A stretch of DNA of 64,000 bases from Thalassotalea eurytherma (GTDB lineage: Bacteria > Pseudomonadota > Gammaproteobacteria > Enterobacterales > Alteromonadaceae): the NCBI RefSeq assembly GCF_030161415.1, contig NZ_BSSU01000013.1, forward strand, positions 62,001 to 126,000, written 5' to 3'. The position numbers and the translations under genes are program-made. The notes under the pieces were generated by a model. The model ran no database searches, was not told the DNA's origin, and saw nothing but the letters and a program-made list of their open reading frames with translations. This document shows, one piece after another, positions 35,415 to 44,526 of this stretch (the stretch's first letter is position 1; every line of letters begins with the position of its first letter).

Positions 35415-35681
35415 TTACATTTTTCCTTGAGATTCCATGAATTCAAGCGCTTTTTTGATCGCGATATTGACCTTGTTTTCCATTTCAAATCGATCAGAGG
35501 CTGGCAAATAGAAAGCCATATCTACTTCATGTCTAATGTATCTTGCGGGTAATTGGTTTAACACGACACATGTTAAGTCTGCAATAAAATCTTGGTCGTG
35601 ATTTTCTTCTACCTTCATTTGCGCAAACTGCTGAATAACTAACTTTTCATAATAGTTATGGATATCATCAGATATTTTCAT
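35415..35681 (-). CDS. ComFB-like small protein
   Basis: An 88-residue soluble protein resembling the late competence ComFB family. It has the typical opening IHNYYEKLVIQQF and the middle motif LTCVVLNQLPARYIRHEVD, the latter with a single Cys where Bacillus homologues carry a metal-binding Cys set. The function of ComFB proteins in Gram-negatives is not established; some cyanobacterial members bind cyclic dinucleotides. It is transcribed alone, convergent with ffs. The ribosome binding site is AAAAAGGAA. Confidence 0.75.
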   Translation of the reverse strand: MKISDDIHNYYEKLVIQQFAQMKVEENHDQDFIADLTCVVLNQLPARYIRHEVDMAFYLPASDRFEMENKVNIAIKKALEFMESQGKM

Positions 35682-35849
35682 TTTTATTCCTTTTTAACGT
35701 GCATGTAGCCAAGTATAGCTTAACGTAAATATATTCAATAGGTTGGCCAAATTGATTAAAGAAAATATACGTGCTTTTTGATAATTTTAATAGCGTAATC
35801 ATCAAATAGTAAGGTATAAAAGTACTGGGTTAATAATAACTAAAATAAT

Positions 35850-36935
35850 ATGAATAAACCGATAGAGCCGTGCTATTACGGTGATTACTTAAAACTTGAA
35901 AAGTTTCTTGATGCACAAAAGCCTGTGAGCGGTAAATATGGCGAAGAAGCGCATGATGAAACTCTATTTATCATTGTCCACCAAGCTTACGAACTTTGGT
36001 TCAAGCAAATTTTGCATGAACTTTCTTCTGTAATCCATATTTTTAAACAACCATCTGTATCTGAACAAAACTTAACAACCGTCGTTCACCGCCTAAAGCG
36101 AGTTGTAAAAATACAACACCTTATCAATGATCAAATCGATATTATTGAGACGATGACGCCACAAGACTTTCTAGACTTTAGAAATTACCTAGTGCCAGCC
36201 TCTGGTTTTCAAAGTATTCAGTTTAAAGTGTTAGAAATAAGCTTAGGTTTAAAGTCTAAACAGCGAATCGACTTTGACAAGCAATCGTTTTATAACCGAT
36301 TAACGGATGAGCATCGAGAATTTCTAGAAGACTTAGAAAGTGAAATGAGTTTATTTGAAGCCGTTGAACAGTGGTTAGAGCGTTTACCGTTTTTGTCTTT
36401 TGGCGAATTTAATTTTTGGCAACAGTATCAACAAGCAACCGACGAGATGCTAAACCAAGAAAAGAAAATTATTGAAGGTAATCGTTTACTTACTAAACTA
36501 GAGCTTCGCCATCAACTGAAAGAGCACGAGAATACCCGTGCTAACTTTGACGCCTTGCTGAATGAGGATGAATACCAAAAGGCACAAGAAAATGGTCGTG
36601 TACGACTTAGCCAAAAAGCGACACTTTCAGCTCTGTTTATTTCGATGTATCGCGAAGAACCATTGATGAATATTCCGTTTCAGTTTATTACGTTGCTTAC
36701 AGAGGTCGATGAAGCATTAACATTATGGCGTTACAAACATATGATGATGGTGCAACGTATGTTAGGAACTAAAATTGGTACAGGTGGTTCATCAGGTCAT
36801 GATTATTTAAAACGTACAACTGAAAGCAATCGAATTTTTACTGACTTCTATAACTTGGCGACCTTTTTATTACCTAAACAGGCGATGCCGAATTTACCTG
36901 AGTCTGTTAAGAAAGCTTTAGGCTTTAGCTATTAG
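35850..36935 (+). CDS. kynA: Tryptophan 2,3-dioxygenase
   Basis: A 361-residue haem enzyme opening the indole ring of tryptophan to N-formylkynurenine, the first step of the kynurenine pathway. Diagnostic sequence: YGDYLKLEKFLDAQ, the distal-pocket HQAYELWFKQI, and the haem-region WRYKHMMMVQRMLGTKIGTGGSSGHDYL with the proximal His. It is longer than the roughly 280-residue Xanthomonas enzyme and nearer the eukaryotic length. No other kynurenine gene is adjacent. Its 3' end overlaps that of the convergent priC gene by 11 bases. Confidence 0.94.
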   Translation: MNKPIEPCYYGDYLKLEKFLDAQKPVSGKYGEEAHDETLFIIVHQAYELWFKQILHELSSVIHIFKQPSVSEQNLTTVVHRLKRVVKIQHLINDQIDIIETMTPQDFLDFRNYLVPASGFQSIQFKVLEISLGLKSKQRIDFDKQSFYNRLTDEHREFLEDLESEMSLFEAVEQWLERLPFLSFGEFNFWQQYQQATDEMLNQEKKIIEGNRLLTKLELRHQLKEHENTRANFDALLNEDEYQKAQENGRVRLSQKATLSALFISMYREEPLMNIPFQFITLLTEVDEALTLWRYKHMMMVQRMLGTKIGTGGSSGHDYLKRTTESNRIFTDFYNLATFLLPKQAMPNLPESVKKALGFSY

Positions 36936-37515
36936 TTTTTTCGAATAGTTCGATTTGACGTTCAACTTGAGAAATAGCTTTTCTGCATCGGCCTAATCGC
37001 TGATGCAGAGCCAATACTTCTTCATTTAATGATTTGTCGCCTTTGCTATTGAGCATGCTCTCGTCAATCATCGCCTTCAATCGACGCTCAAATTCATGGT
37101 ATTCAGATAGGGTTTGATAGAGCTGATGGGAGTTTTGCATCAAATTTTTCGCTGCTTTTTTAGCGAAGAATTGTTTTCTTGCATCAAGTTTTATTTGCGC
37201 TTCATGATGAATTTCATCGTTAGCGCCAAGCGCCGTTGTCAGCGCGGCAATTTGGCGCTCTACTTCACCTAATACATCATTTGCGACATGGCGACTACCG
37301 TGTTTCAACATTGCCTTAATCGTGAAGCATTTCTTTTCTGTCTCAATAACATAAGCTAAGTATTTATCACTAAATGTTGAAAACAAGTCGGGAGAGAATA
37401 GTCGTCTTTCAGCAAAATATTTATGAGAGGGTTTATTCGTGTTTGCTTGATCAAGTTTATTCGCTTTGTGTTTTAAGTCAGCGATAATCGGTTCGAGCTT
37501 TTCAATAGACTTCAC
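36925..37515 (-). CDS. priC: Primosomal replication protein PriC family
   Basis: A 196-residue, mostly helical and basic protein of the PriC (primosomal protein N'') family. The C-terminal half has the conserved HEFERRLKAMI and LHQRLGRCRKAISQVE, matching enterobacterial PriC. PriC restarts stalled replication forks by loading DnaB on SSB-coated DNA. It is 4 bp downstream of the TSUP transporter gene, suggesting co-transcription, and convergent with kynA. Confidence 0.85.
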   Translation of the reverse strand: MKSIEKLEPIIADLKHKANKLDQANTNKPSHKYFAERRLFSPDLFSTFSDKYLAYVIETEKKCFTIKAMLKHGSRHVANDVLGEVERQIAALTTALGANDEIHHEAQIKLDARKQFFAKKAAKNLMQNSHQLYQTLSEYHEFERRLKAMIDESMLNSKGDKSLNEEVLALHQRLGRCRKAISQVERQIELFEKTNS

Positions 37516-37519
37516 AGTA

Positions 37520-38281
37520 TTACCACGCTTTATAAGCTAGATATAACGACATTATGATCACAACAGTTAAAAAGATGGGTTTAATAAACTTATTCCCATA
37601 CTTTATCGCCGAATGAGCACCCATCCATGAGCCTAACATAATAAAAATCCCCATGGATATACCGATCATAAAGTTTACTTGGGCTAAATAAATAAAGGTA
37701 ACCAACGAACAAAAGTTACTTACGAAATTTGTCGAACGCGCTAAGCCACTACTTAGCAATATATTTAGTTTATAGATAGCACTGCTTGATACCGTCCAGA
37801 AGGCACCCGTGCCTGGGCCAGCGACACCATCATAAAAGCCGAGAATTAAGCCTTGACCAGCTTGTTTACGATCAAGAGCTTTGTCTTTCCTAGGTAAATT
37901 CCCGTCGGTATGGATCATTTGTTTACTAAATAGCGTGTAAATCGCAATGGAAAAAACAATGATGGGCAACATTTTCTCTAGCCAAAGTGTATTTATGCTA
38001 CTTACTAGCAATGTGCCAAATATTGCACCAATCGCCGTGAACAGAATTGAACGCCACCAAAAGATAGGATCAAATAACCTTTTTTTATAAAAAGTAAGTG
38101 ATGCGGTAAAAGAGCCGAAAGATGCAGCAAGCTTATTGGTGCCTAATGCTATGTGTGGAGGAAGTCCTGTTGCTAGTAACGTAGGGATCGTTAGAAGACC
38201 ACCACCACCGGCTATTGCATCAATAAAACCAGCAATAAAGCCGACTGCAGACAGTAAAGCGAGCAGTTCTAAATCAATCAT
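37520..38281 (-). CDS. TSUP family membrane transporter (TauE/SafE)
   Basis: A 253-residue inner-membrane protein with seven or eight predicted helices. The TSUP signature GFIDAIAGGGGLLTIP occurs at about 18-34 and its internal repeat GFYDGVAGPGTGAFW near 148-162. It is of the YfcA subgroup, proposed to export small sulfur-containing or organic anions, but substrates are not known. It lies immediately upstream of priC. The 534-base region on its other side is shared with the TonB receptor promoter. Confidence 0.9.
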   Translation of the reverse strand: MIDLELLALLSAVGFIAGFIDAIAGGGGLLTIPTLLATGLPPHIALGTNKLAASFGSFTASLTFYKKRLFDPIFWWRSILFTAIGAIFGTLLVSSINTLWLEKMLPIIVFSIAIYTLFSKQMIHTDGNLPRKDKALDRKQAGQGLILGFYDGVAGPGTGAFWTVSSSAIYKLNILLSSGLARSTNFVSNFCSLVTFIYLAQVNFMIGISMGIFIMLGSWMGAHSAIKYGNKFIKPIFLTVVIIMSLYLAYKAW

Positions 38282-38815
38282 ATAAGTTTGGGATTACATA
38301 AGATGGATGGCATTTTATCACATTGGTGAATAAAACGATTAAAGAAAAAAATTCATTTATATTGTTATAAAACCCTTACATATGTCACAAATTCTTTACG
38401 TATTTTGCGTTGTTAATGGTTTGTTGATTCAGCCGTAGTGCATTTGTAGTCATTTAGCAAATGTTTGTGTAAGGGAAATGTGTTCATCGTTAACTTTATG
38501 TTTTATAACGGGTTGTGTTGTTAAAGCTATATCCATTAAATATGTTCTTAATTGAATAATGTTTTTATTTATTTTCCTTTAAATACCTCATTTTGTTTGT
38601 TTTTTATTCAGCAATAGCCTGTTTGGAGCAAATAAAATATTGATGCAATGTAAAAATTATTAAATAAACATAAAAATCTTGGTTGACCAATAGATTCAAA
38701 AGCGTTTACTATCCTAAGCGACAGATCAGGTCTATACGACCCGAAATAACAAAAAAGACAACATAGTCTTGAATTTAAAACACTAGTATCACGGAAGTGA
38801 TCCAGGGAGTACATA
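38282..38815. promoter_or_regulatory. 534-base regulatory region before the TonB receptor
   Basis: A very A+T-rich non-coding stretch. A sigma-70-like promoter is visible at 38683-38712 (TTGACC, 18 bases, TACTAT). Its -35 lies inside an inverted repeat TTGGTTGACCAA (38679-38690). The leader of about 95 bases contains the small hairpin ATCAC-GGAA-GTGAT just before the GGGAG ribosome binding site. No Fur box was seen. No credible gene is found here. Confidence 0.5.
38683..38712 (+). promoter_or_regulatory. Sigma-70-like promoter of the TonB receptor gene
   Basis: -35 TTGACC and -10 TACTAT with an 18-base spacer. The -35 overlaps a 12-base inverted repeat that could be an operator. Confidence 0.5.
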
Positions 38816-41638
38816 ATGTATCAAAGTAATAAGCTTAGTAGAGCTGTAAAGCTTGCTATTGCAGCTGGTGCAACAGCTACAGCAATGGCAGCACCAAATG
38901 TTTACGCATTTGCAGATGAAGCAAACGCTGAAGAAGGCGTAGAGCGTATTCAAGTAACAGGTTCTCGTATTAAGCGTCAAGAACTTACAGCTGTTACACC
39001 AATTATCGAAGTTGACGCACAAGAGTTCGCAATTTCTGGTAACTTAAATATTGAGCAAAAACTTGCTGAATTACCTTCAACGCTTCCTGCGTTTGGTCCT
39101 AGTTCAAACAACCCAGGTGACGGTACGGCTCGTGTCGATTTACGTGGTTTAGGTACTTCACGTACGTTAGTTATGGTTAACGGTCGTCGTTGGGTTCCAG
39201 CAAGCCAATCAGGTGTAGTTGATTTAAACACAATCCCAGCTTCTTTAATCGAAAACGTTGAAATCATCACTGGTGGTGCTTCTGCGGTATACGGTTCAGA
39301 TGCATTAGCTGGTGTTGTTAACTTCAACATGAAAGACGATTTTGAAGGCGTTGAATTTTCAACGCTTTACGACGTAACAGATCACAACGACGCTGAAAAG
39401 TTCAACTTAGACATGACTATGGGTGGCAACTTTGCTGATGACCGTGGTAATGCTGTTGTTTACTTAGGTTACTCAAAGCGTGAATCATTAATGCAAGGTG
39501 ACCGCTCATTCTCAAGCGTTGCGTTAACTGAAAGTGGTGACGAGTTAGTAGCTGGTGGTTCATCAGGTGTACCAGGTACCCGTTTATTCGCAGGTGACGT
39601 TGTTAAAGCTGACGGTACTGTTGTTGGTACATTCGGTCCAAATGGCGACGGTCAAGCATGGGTTGAACCTTCAAGCCGTTTCAACTACGCACCAGATAAC
39701 TTCTTACAGTTACCTCAAGAGCGTTACTCAGCAAGTGCTTTCTCACACTTTTACATCAATGATGAGCACCGCATTTACTCAGAAGTTTCTTTCGTACGTA
39801 ACTTCGTACCACAAGAATTAGCACCAACGCCAGCATTCACTTCGGTTGAAATCAACCCTAACAGTGTTTTCTTTGATGCAGCTACACAACAAGCATTCTT
39901 AAATAGTGGTAGCCTAAATGCTGATGGTAACTACGAAGGTTTCATTGGTCGTCGTATGGTAGAAAATGGTTCACGTCAATCTATAGATACACGTGATGCA
40001 TTCCGTATGTTAGTTGGTATCGACGGTTACATTAATGACGATTGGTCATACGATGTATACTACAGCCGTTCAATGTTAGACCAAACTAACTTATTAAATA
40101 ACGACGTTGCAGCGTCTCGCTTTATCCAAGCAGTTTTAACTACTGATGACGGTACAGCGTGTCAAGATCCATCAGGTGGTTGTGTACCAATCAATATCTG
40201 GGGTGAAGGTAACATCTCTCAAGAAGCTATTGATTTCGTAAATGTTGGTGCTGCTAACGTAACTAGCATTACTCAAGAAGTATTCATGGCTAACGTTGCT
40301 GGTACTACTTCATGGCAAGTACCAAGCGCTGATGAAGCGGTTGGCTTAGTATTCGGTTACGAGAAACGTCAAGATTCATCTTCTTTCCGTCCAGATGAGT
40401 TCTTAGCTAGTGGCGACGTATTAGGTTTCAACGCTGGTGAAGCAACTGTTGGTTCTTACTCTTCAGATGAAATCTTCATGGAAGTTAACGTGCCATTAGT
40501 ATCAGGCGCTGACTGGGCTGAAGATTTAACATTCTGGGGTGCTGCACGTTTTGCTGATTACTCTAACATCGGTAACGTTGAGTCTTTCGCAACTGCATTA
40601 AACTGGACTCCTACAGATTGGATGTCAGCTCGTTTTGGTTTCCAACAAGCTGTTCGTGCGCCAAACGTAGCTGAGTTATTCCAAGGTTCTGCAAACGGTT
40701 TCCCAGGTGCAACGGATCCATGTTCTGCTGACGGTTTCCAATCTGGTGTTACTGATGTAGCGCTTTGTGAAGCAACTGGTGTTGCAGCTGGTCAAGTAGG
40801 TGTTTTCGCTCAAGCTAACTCGCAAATCGAAGGTTCTTTCGGTGGTAACGAAAACTTAAACGAAGAGTCTTCTGATACATTAACTGTTGGTTTCGTATTC
40901 AACCCAATGGAAGGCCTAGACTTCACAATCGATTACTACTCAATCGAAATTGAAGACGCTATCTCTTCTTACGGTGTAAACAACACGCTTAACGTTTGTT
41001 ATAACATAGTTAAAGATATTAACGACGTAACGTGTCAAAACATTTCTCGTCGTGCAGACGGTAACGTTTCTGTTGTTAAGTCTTTAAATGAAAATATCGG
41101 TTTAATTGAAACTTCAGGTATTGACTTTAACATTACTTACAACACTGACTTCGATAACGGTTCAAGCTTAAACATTCAGTTCCGCTCAACTTGGTTAGAC
41201 AAGTTCGACGTTACTTCAATTGCTGAATTACCAGATGAGATTGATAACTGTGCTGGTTACTTTGGTAACACATGTGGTACTCCACGTGCTGAATTCCAAT
41301 CTAACACTCGTATCAACTGGACTAAAGACGACCTAACGTTGTCTGCGTTAATCCGTCACATCGGTTCAACTGAAGATGACCAAATCATGGTTGCTAACAA
41401 CAACAATGCTACTGCTCCTGATTTAGTTGTTCCAGAGTTAGATACTAAGTTCTACTTAGATGTAAGTGCTAGCTACAACGTTTCAGATGCTTTCAAAGTA
41501 ACTGGTGGTGTTAAGAACATCTTAGATGAAGAACCACAAGCGTTAGGTGATTCTCAATCACAAGCTAACACTTTCCCTGAGTTATATGATGCAATCGGTC
41601 CACGTTTATTCGTGAGCGCGACTTACACATTTAACTAA
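38816..41638 (+). CDS. TonB-dependent outer-membrane receptor
   Basis: A 940-residue receptor of the large Oar/catecholate-like class common in Alteromonadales. It has a signal peptide (to about NVYAFA), then a TonB-box-like VERIQVTGSRI at about 42-52. The plug domain follows, with TARVDLRGLGTSRTLVMVNGRRWV and GGASAVYGSDALAGVVNF, then a long barrel ending in SATYTFN. Several Cys pairs in loops (for example CQDPSGGC) suggest disulfides outside the cell. Codons are strongly biased, indicating high expression. No siderophore or vitamin genes are adjacent; instead, modification enzymes and a TonB motor follow. Substrate unknown. Confidence 0.95.
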   Translation: MYQSNKLSRAVKLAIAAGATATAMAAPNVYAFADEANAEEGVERIQVTGSRIKRQELTAVTPIIEVDAQEFAISGNLNIEQKLAELPSTLPAFGPSSNNPGDGTARVDLRGLGTSRTLVMVNGRRWVPASQSGVVDLNTIPASLIENVEIITGGASAVYGSDALAGVVNFNMKDDFEGVEFSTLYDVTDHNDAEKFNLDMTMGGNFADDRGNAVVYLGYSKRESLMQGDRSFSSVALTESGDELVAGGSSGVPGTRLFAGDVVKADGTVVGTFGPNGDGQAWVEPSSRFNYAPDNFLQLPQERYSASAFSHFYINDEHRIYSEVSFVRNFVPQELAPTPAFTSVEINPNSVFFDAATQQAFLNSGSLNADGNYEGFIGRRMVENGSRQSIDTRDAFRMLVGIDGYINDDWSYDVYYSRSMLDQTNLLNNDVAASRFIQAVLTTDDGTACQDPSGGCVPINIWGEGNISQEAIDFVNVGAANVTSITQEVFMANVAGTTSWQVPSADEAVGLVFGYEKRQDSSSFRPDEFLASGDVLGFNAGEATVGSYSSDEIFMEVNVPLVSGADWAEDLTFWGAARFADYSNIGNVESFATALNWTPTDWMSARFGFQQAVRAPNVAELFQGSANGFPGATDPCSADGFQSGVTDVALCEATGVAAGQVGVFAQANSQIEGSFGGNENLNEESSDTLTVGFVFNPMEGLDFTIDYYSIEIEDAISSYGVNNTLNVCYNIVKDINDVTCQNISRRADGNVSVVKSLNENIGLIETSGIDFNITYNTDFDNGSSLNIQFRSTWLDKFDVTSIAELPDEIDNCAGYFGNTCGTPRAEFQSNTRINWTKDDLTLSALIRHIGSTEDDQIMVANNNNATAPDLVVPELDTKFYLDVSASYNVSDAFKVTGGVKNILDEEPQALGDSQSQANTFPELYDAIGPRLFVSATYTFN

Positions 41639-41660
41639 TCGAAAGATAGTAAAATAATAA

Positions 41661-41689
41661 ATGGCCAACATCTGTTGGCCATTTTTTTT
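41661..41689 (+). terminator. Terminator after TonB receptor gene
   Basis: Perfect 10-bp stem ATGGCCAACA/TGTTGGCCAT with a 2-base spacer and a run of T. Confidence 0.88.
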
Positions 41690-41810
41690 GTCTTAAATTT
41701 GATTATTATCATGTTGCAATAACTTGTAAGATGTTACTTTAGTGTTCTCTAGATGTTTCAATTGCATCTGCTTTTTAGTAACGCGGTTTCATAATTATAA
41801 AAATAGAAAA

Positions 41811-43634
41811 ATGAATTTCAGTCTTCAAAATCAAATTGCCCACTTGGCACAACTATTAAATCAAAAACATTACGGTAAAGTTATTCAAAGCGTTGACGGT
41901 TTGCTTGATACGAATCAAAGTAATGATATTTTGCATCACCTAAAAGCATTAGCATTGAAAAATTTGGGTGAACATAGACCAGCAATTGAAAGCTTTAAAT
42001 TATGTTTAGCGATAAAACGTGATCAGGTTGAAGTACTTAATAATTTGGGCAATACCTACAAGATTGATGAACAGTTTGAACAAGCGGTTGATTGTTATCA
42101 GCAAGCATTAACGTTAAAACCTAACTTTACCGAAGCCAAGAGAAACCTTGCGCTAGTTTATCAACAACAAGGTAAGTTTACCCAAGCGCTTACGCTGTTC
42201 CAGGAGATTACATCTACTAATCCTAACGATGTATCAGCACTTACGTCTATTGCTAACATTACGAAAGAGCAAGGCGAGTATCAGCAAGCAATTACGTTGT
42301 ATAAAAATGTAATACAAATTCAGCCAACCTATGTGAATGCACTTCATAACTTGGGTTTAACCTATAAACTACTTGAAGATCACCAATCTGCTTTGGCGTG
42401 TTTTAAACATGCACAACAGTATGCACCTAATATTGCAGAAATAGATTTTAGCCTTGCCAATACCTATTTTGAAATCAATCAATACCCGTTAGCTGAGCAA
42501 TCTTATTGGTCAGCGATTAACAAAAAACCTTTATATGTTGAAGCGCATAGTACACTTAATGAATTCTATTGGCAGTTAGGTAAACAAAATGAATTTGGAA
42601 AAAGCTATGACTTAGTGCTACAAAAAATTAAAAATGCGCCTGAGCTTTCAGCCTCGTACATTGAACAATTATTTTCTGCAGGGGCCGACGAGAAAGCCCA
42701 AGCTATCTTAGCAAAAACCCCAAATATTGCTTTAAACGATAAGCTAATGGCAATTCAAGCAAAAGTATTGATTATTCAGCAAGACTTTAGTGGTGCAATA
42801 GATGCTTTTAAACAATCGTTAGCGCTTCGCTTTGAAGTGAATGTTGCATTGGATTATATAGAGCTATTGATTAAACAGGCTGAATATAACCATGCGCTTG
42901 AAGTCATCCAGCAAGTAGAGCTCGTTCAACCGTTCCATCAGTTGAATATTGCGTTTAAGTCTCTTTGTTGGCGTTTACTAGGAGACGAGAGGTACCATTG
43001 GTTAGTTGATTACAATCGATTTATTCAACCTTATGAATTACCAACGCCCAAAGGCTACCAAAACCTTGCTGAGTTTTTAGCGCGACTTGAATCGACGCTA
43101 CTGGGCATGCATGACAAAGTACATGAACCACTCAAACAAACACTAAAAAATGGCACACAAACGCCAGGGCGCTTATTGCATAAACCGGTTAGTGTTATTC
43201 AACAGCTAAAAGGTTCTTTGGAGCAAGTGGTAAGTCAATTCGTCGCATCTTTGCCTGATGATAATACACACCCATTATTAAAGCGTAAGTCTTCACAGAC
43301 GAAATTTAGTGGCTCATGGTCGGTAAAACTCAAGCCAAATGGCTTTCATGTTAATCATGTTCATCCTGATGGGTGGTTGAGTTCTGCGTTCTATATAAAA
43401 CTGCCTAACTTTCAGAGCTATCCACAAGAAAACCAATATGCTGGTGCCATCAAATTTGGGGAGTCTGGCATTCAATTAGGTGAACGGGAAGTTGTCGAAC
43501 GTATTATCCAACCTGAAGCCGGGCAGCTGGTCTTATTTCCATCTTATGTCTGGCATGGCACATATGCTTTTAATGGAGATCGTGATGACTTTAGAGTGAC
43601 ATCGCCTTTTGATGTTGTGCCAGTAGGGGAATAG
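41811..43634 (+). CDS. TPR protein with C-terminal 2OG-Fe(II) oxygenase domain
   Basis: A 607-residue cytoplasmic protein. Residues about 5-370 contain tandem TPR repeats (for example EVLNNLGNTYKIDEQFEQAV), a protein-binding scaffold. The C-terminal 200 residues form a 2-oxoglutarate/iron oxygenase with likely metal ligands in HVNHVHPDGW and a distal His in FPSYVWHGTY, followed by an Arg (DDFRVTSPF). GTG at 41742 also opens the frame, but ATG at 41811 gives the usual start. It probably hydroxylates a protein or peptide held by the TPR part. The next gene starts 1 base after its stop, so it leads a three-gene operon. Confidence 0.88.
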   Translation: MNFSLQNQIAHLAQLLNQKHYGKVIQSVDGLLDTNQSNDILHHLKALALKNLGEHRPAIESFKLCLAIKRDQVEVLNNLGNTYKIDEQFEQAVDCYQQALTLKPNFTEAKRNLALVYQQQGKFTQALTLFQEITSTNPNDVSALTSIANITKEQGEYQQAITLYKNVIQIQPTYVNALHNLGLTYKLLEDHQSALACFKHAQQYAPNIAEIDFSLANTYFEINQYPLAEQSYWSAINKKPLYVEAHSTLNEFYWQLGKQNEFGKSYDLVLQKIKNAPELSASYIEQLFSAGADEKAQAILAKTPNIALNDKLMAIQAKVLIIQQDFSGAIDAFKQSLALRFEVNVALDYIELLIKQAEYNHALEVIQQVELVQPFHQLNIAFKSLCWRLLGDERYHWLVDYNRFIQPYELPTPKGYQNLAEFLARLESTLLGMHDKVHEPLKQTLKNGTQTPGRLLHKPVSVIQQLKGSLEQVVSQFVASLPDDNTHPLLKRKSSQTKFSGSWSVKLKPNGFHVNHVHPDGWLSSAFYIKLPNFQSYPQENQYAGAIKFGESGIQLGEREVVERIIQPEAGQLVLFPSYVWHGTYAFNGDRDDFRVTSPFDVVPVGE

Positions 43635-43635
43635 T

Positions 43636-44526
43636 ATGGATAACGCACATTCATGGACACATTATTGGCAGCAAGGCCACCAAGAGAGTTGCATCGATAA
43701 CCAATCGTCAGACAATTCTGAGCTTGATACACTTTGGCAAAACGTCGCCAACCAGTTGAGTGAGCAAAATGTTGTTGTTGATTTAGCAACAGGTAATGGC
43801 AGCGTTTTAAGAAAGCTCTTTCAATATCAATCTAAACCTCATTATATTGGTGTTGATTATGCGGATATTCAGCCTGCGTGGGCTATCGATTGCCCAAGTG
43901 TTGAATTTATTGGCAACACCGATATTGCAACCTTGCCTTTTGAAGACGGTCAAGCTGATCTGGTGACTAGTCAATTTGGTTTTGAATATGGCCTGTCGAG
44001 CGGTTCATTAGCAGAGCTAGCACGAGTGTTAAAAGACAAGGGGCAACTTGCTCTAGTGATTCATCATCATGAAAGTGAGGTCGTTAAACCGGCGAAAAAC
44101 CGCTTGAATGAGCTCTCTAATCTGTTATTACCTGCTGGAGTCATTGACAAAGTAAGTCTGTTTATAAATAAAACCATAACAGTACAAGCACTCGAGAAAG
44201 TAGGTGAGGATTACCTTAGTCAATATAAAGGCCAAATTACTCAGCCGGTTAGTGGGCAGTGCTTTCAAGTGGTGAATAAAGTTATTGAGTTAGTAGAAAG
44301 TGGTGAACAACACTCGGCAGAAAGCTTGTTTACCCAATTTAAAGAAAGCATGAAGCAAGAACACTCTCGATTAACCCAGTTGATTAATGTAGCTAAAGAC
44401 CAGCAAGCAGTAACAGACATTATTGGCGAGCTCAATACCTATGGTATAACAAGTAAAGCGGCGTTAGTTAACACGAACCAAAATCAAATAATTGGCTGGT
44501 TTATTACAGGAACTAAACATGGCTAA
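43636..44526 (+). CDS. Class I SAM-dependent methyltransferase
   Basis: A 296-residue soluble enzyme. Motif I is VVDLATGNGSVLRKL (about 48-62), with IGVDYADIQ as the acidic end of strand 2 and FEDGQADLVTSQFGFEY as motif II/III, typical of Methyltransf_11-type folds. The C-terminal third is helical and not recognised. The substrate cannot be read from sequence. It sits between two 2OG-Fe(II) oxygenase genes, its stop overlapping the next start by 8 bases, so it should modify the same target or a related one (inference). Confidence 0.85.
   Translation: MDNAHSWTHYWQQGHQESCIDNQSSDNSELDTLWQNVANQLSEQNVVVDLATGNGSVLRKLFQYQSKPHYIGVDYADIQPAWAIDCPSVEFIGNTDIATLPFEDGQADLVTSQFGFEYGLSSGSLAELARVLKDKGQLALVIHHHESEVVKPAKNRLNELSNLLLPAGVIDKVSLFINKTITVQALEKVGEDYLSQYKGQITQPVSGQCFQVVNKVIELVESGEQHSAESLFTQFKESMKQEHSRLTQLINVAKDQQAVTDIIGELNTYGITSKAALVNTNQNQIIGWFITGTKHG

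Noticed and set aside
35227-35430. Open frame across the SRP RNA
   Set aside because: It coincides with ffs; the conserved RNA explains the sequence and no ribosome binding site is present.
38282-38815. Fur box before the TonB receptor
   Set aside because: No GATAATGATTATC-like sequence was seen; iron control is therefore not asserted.
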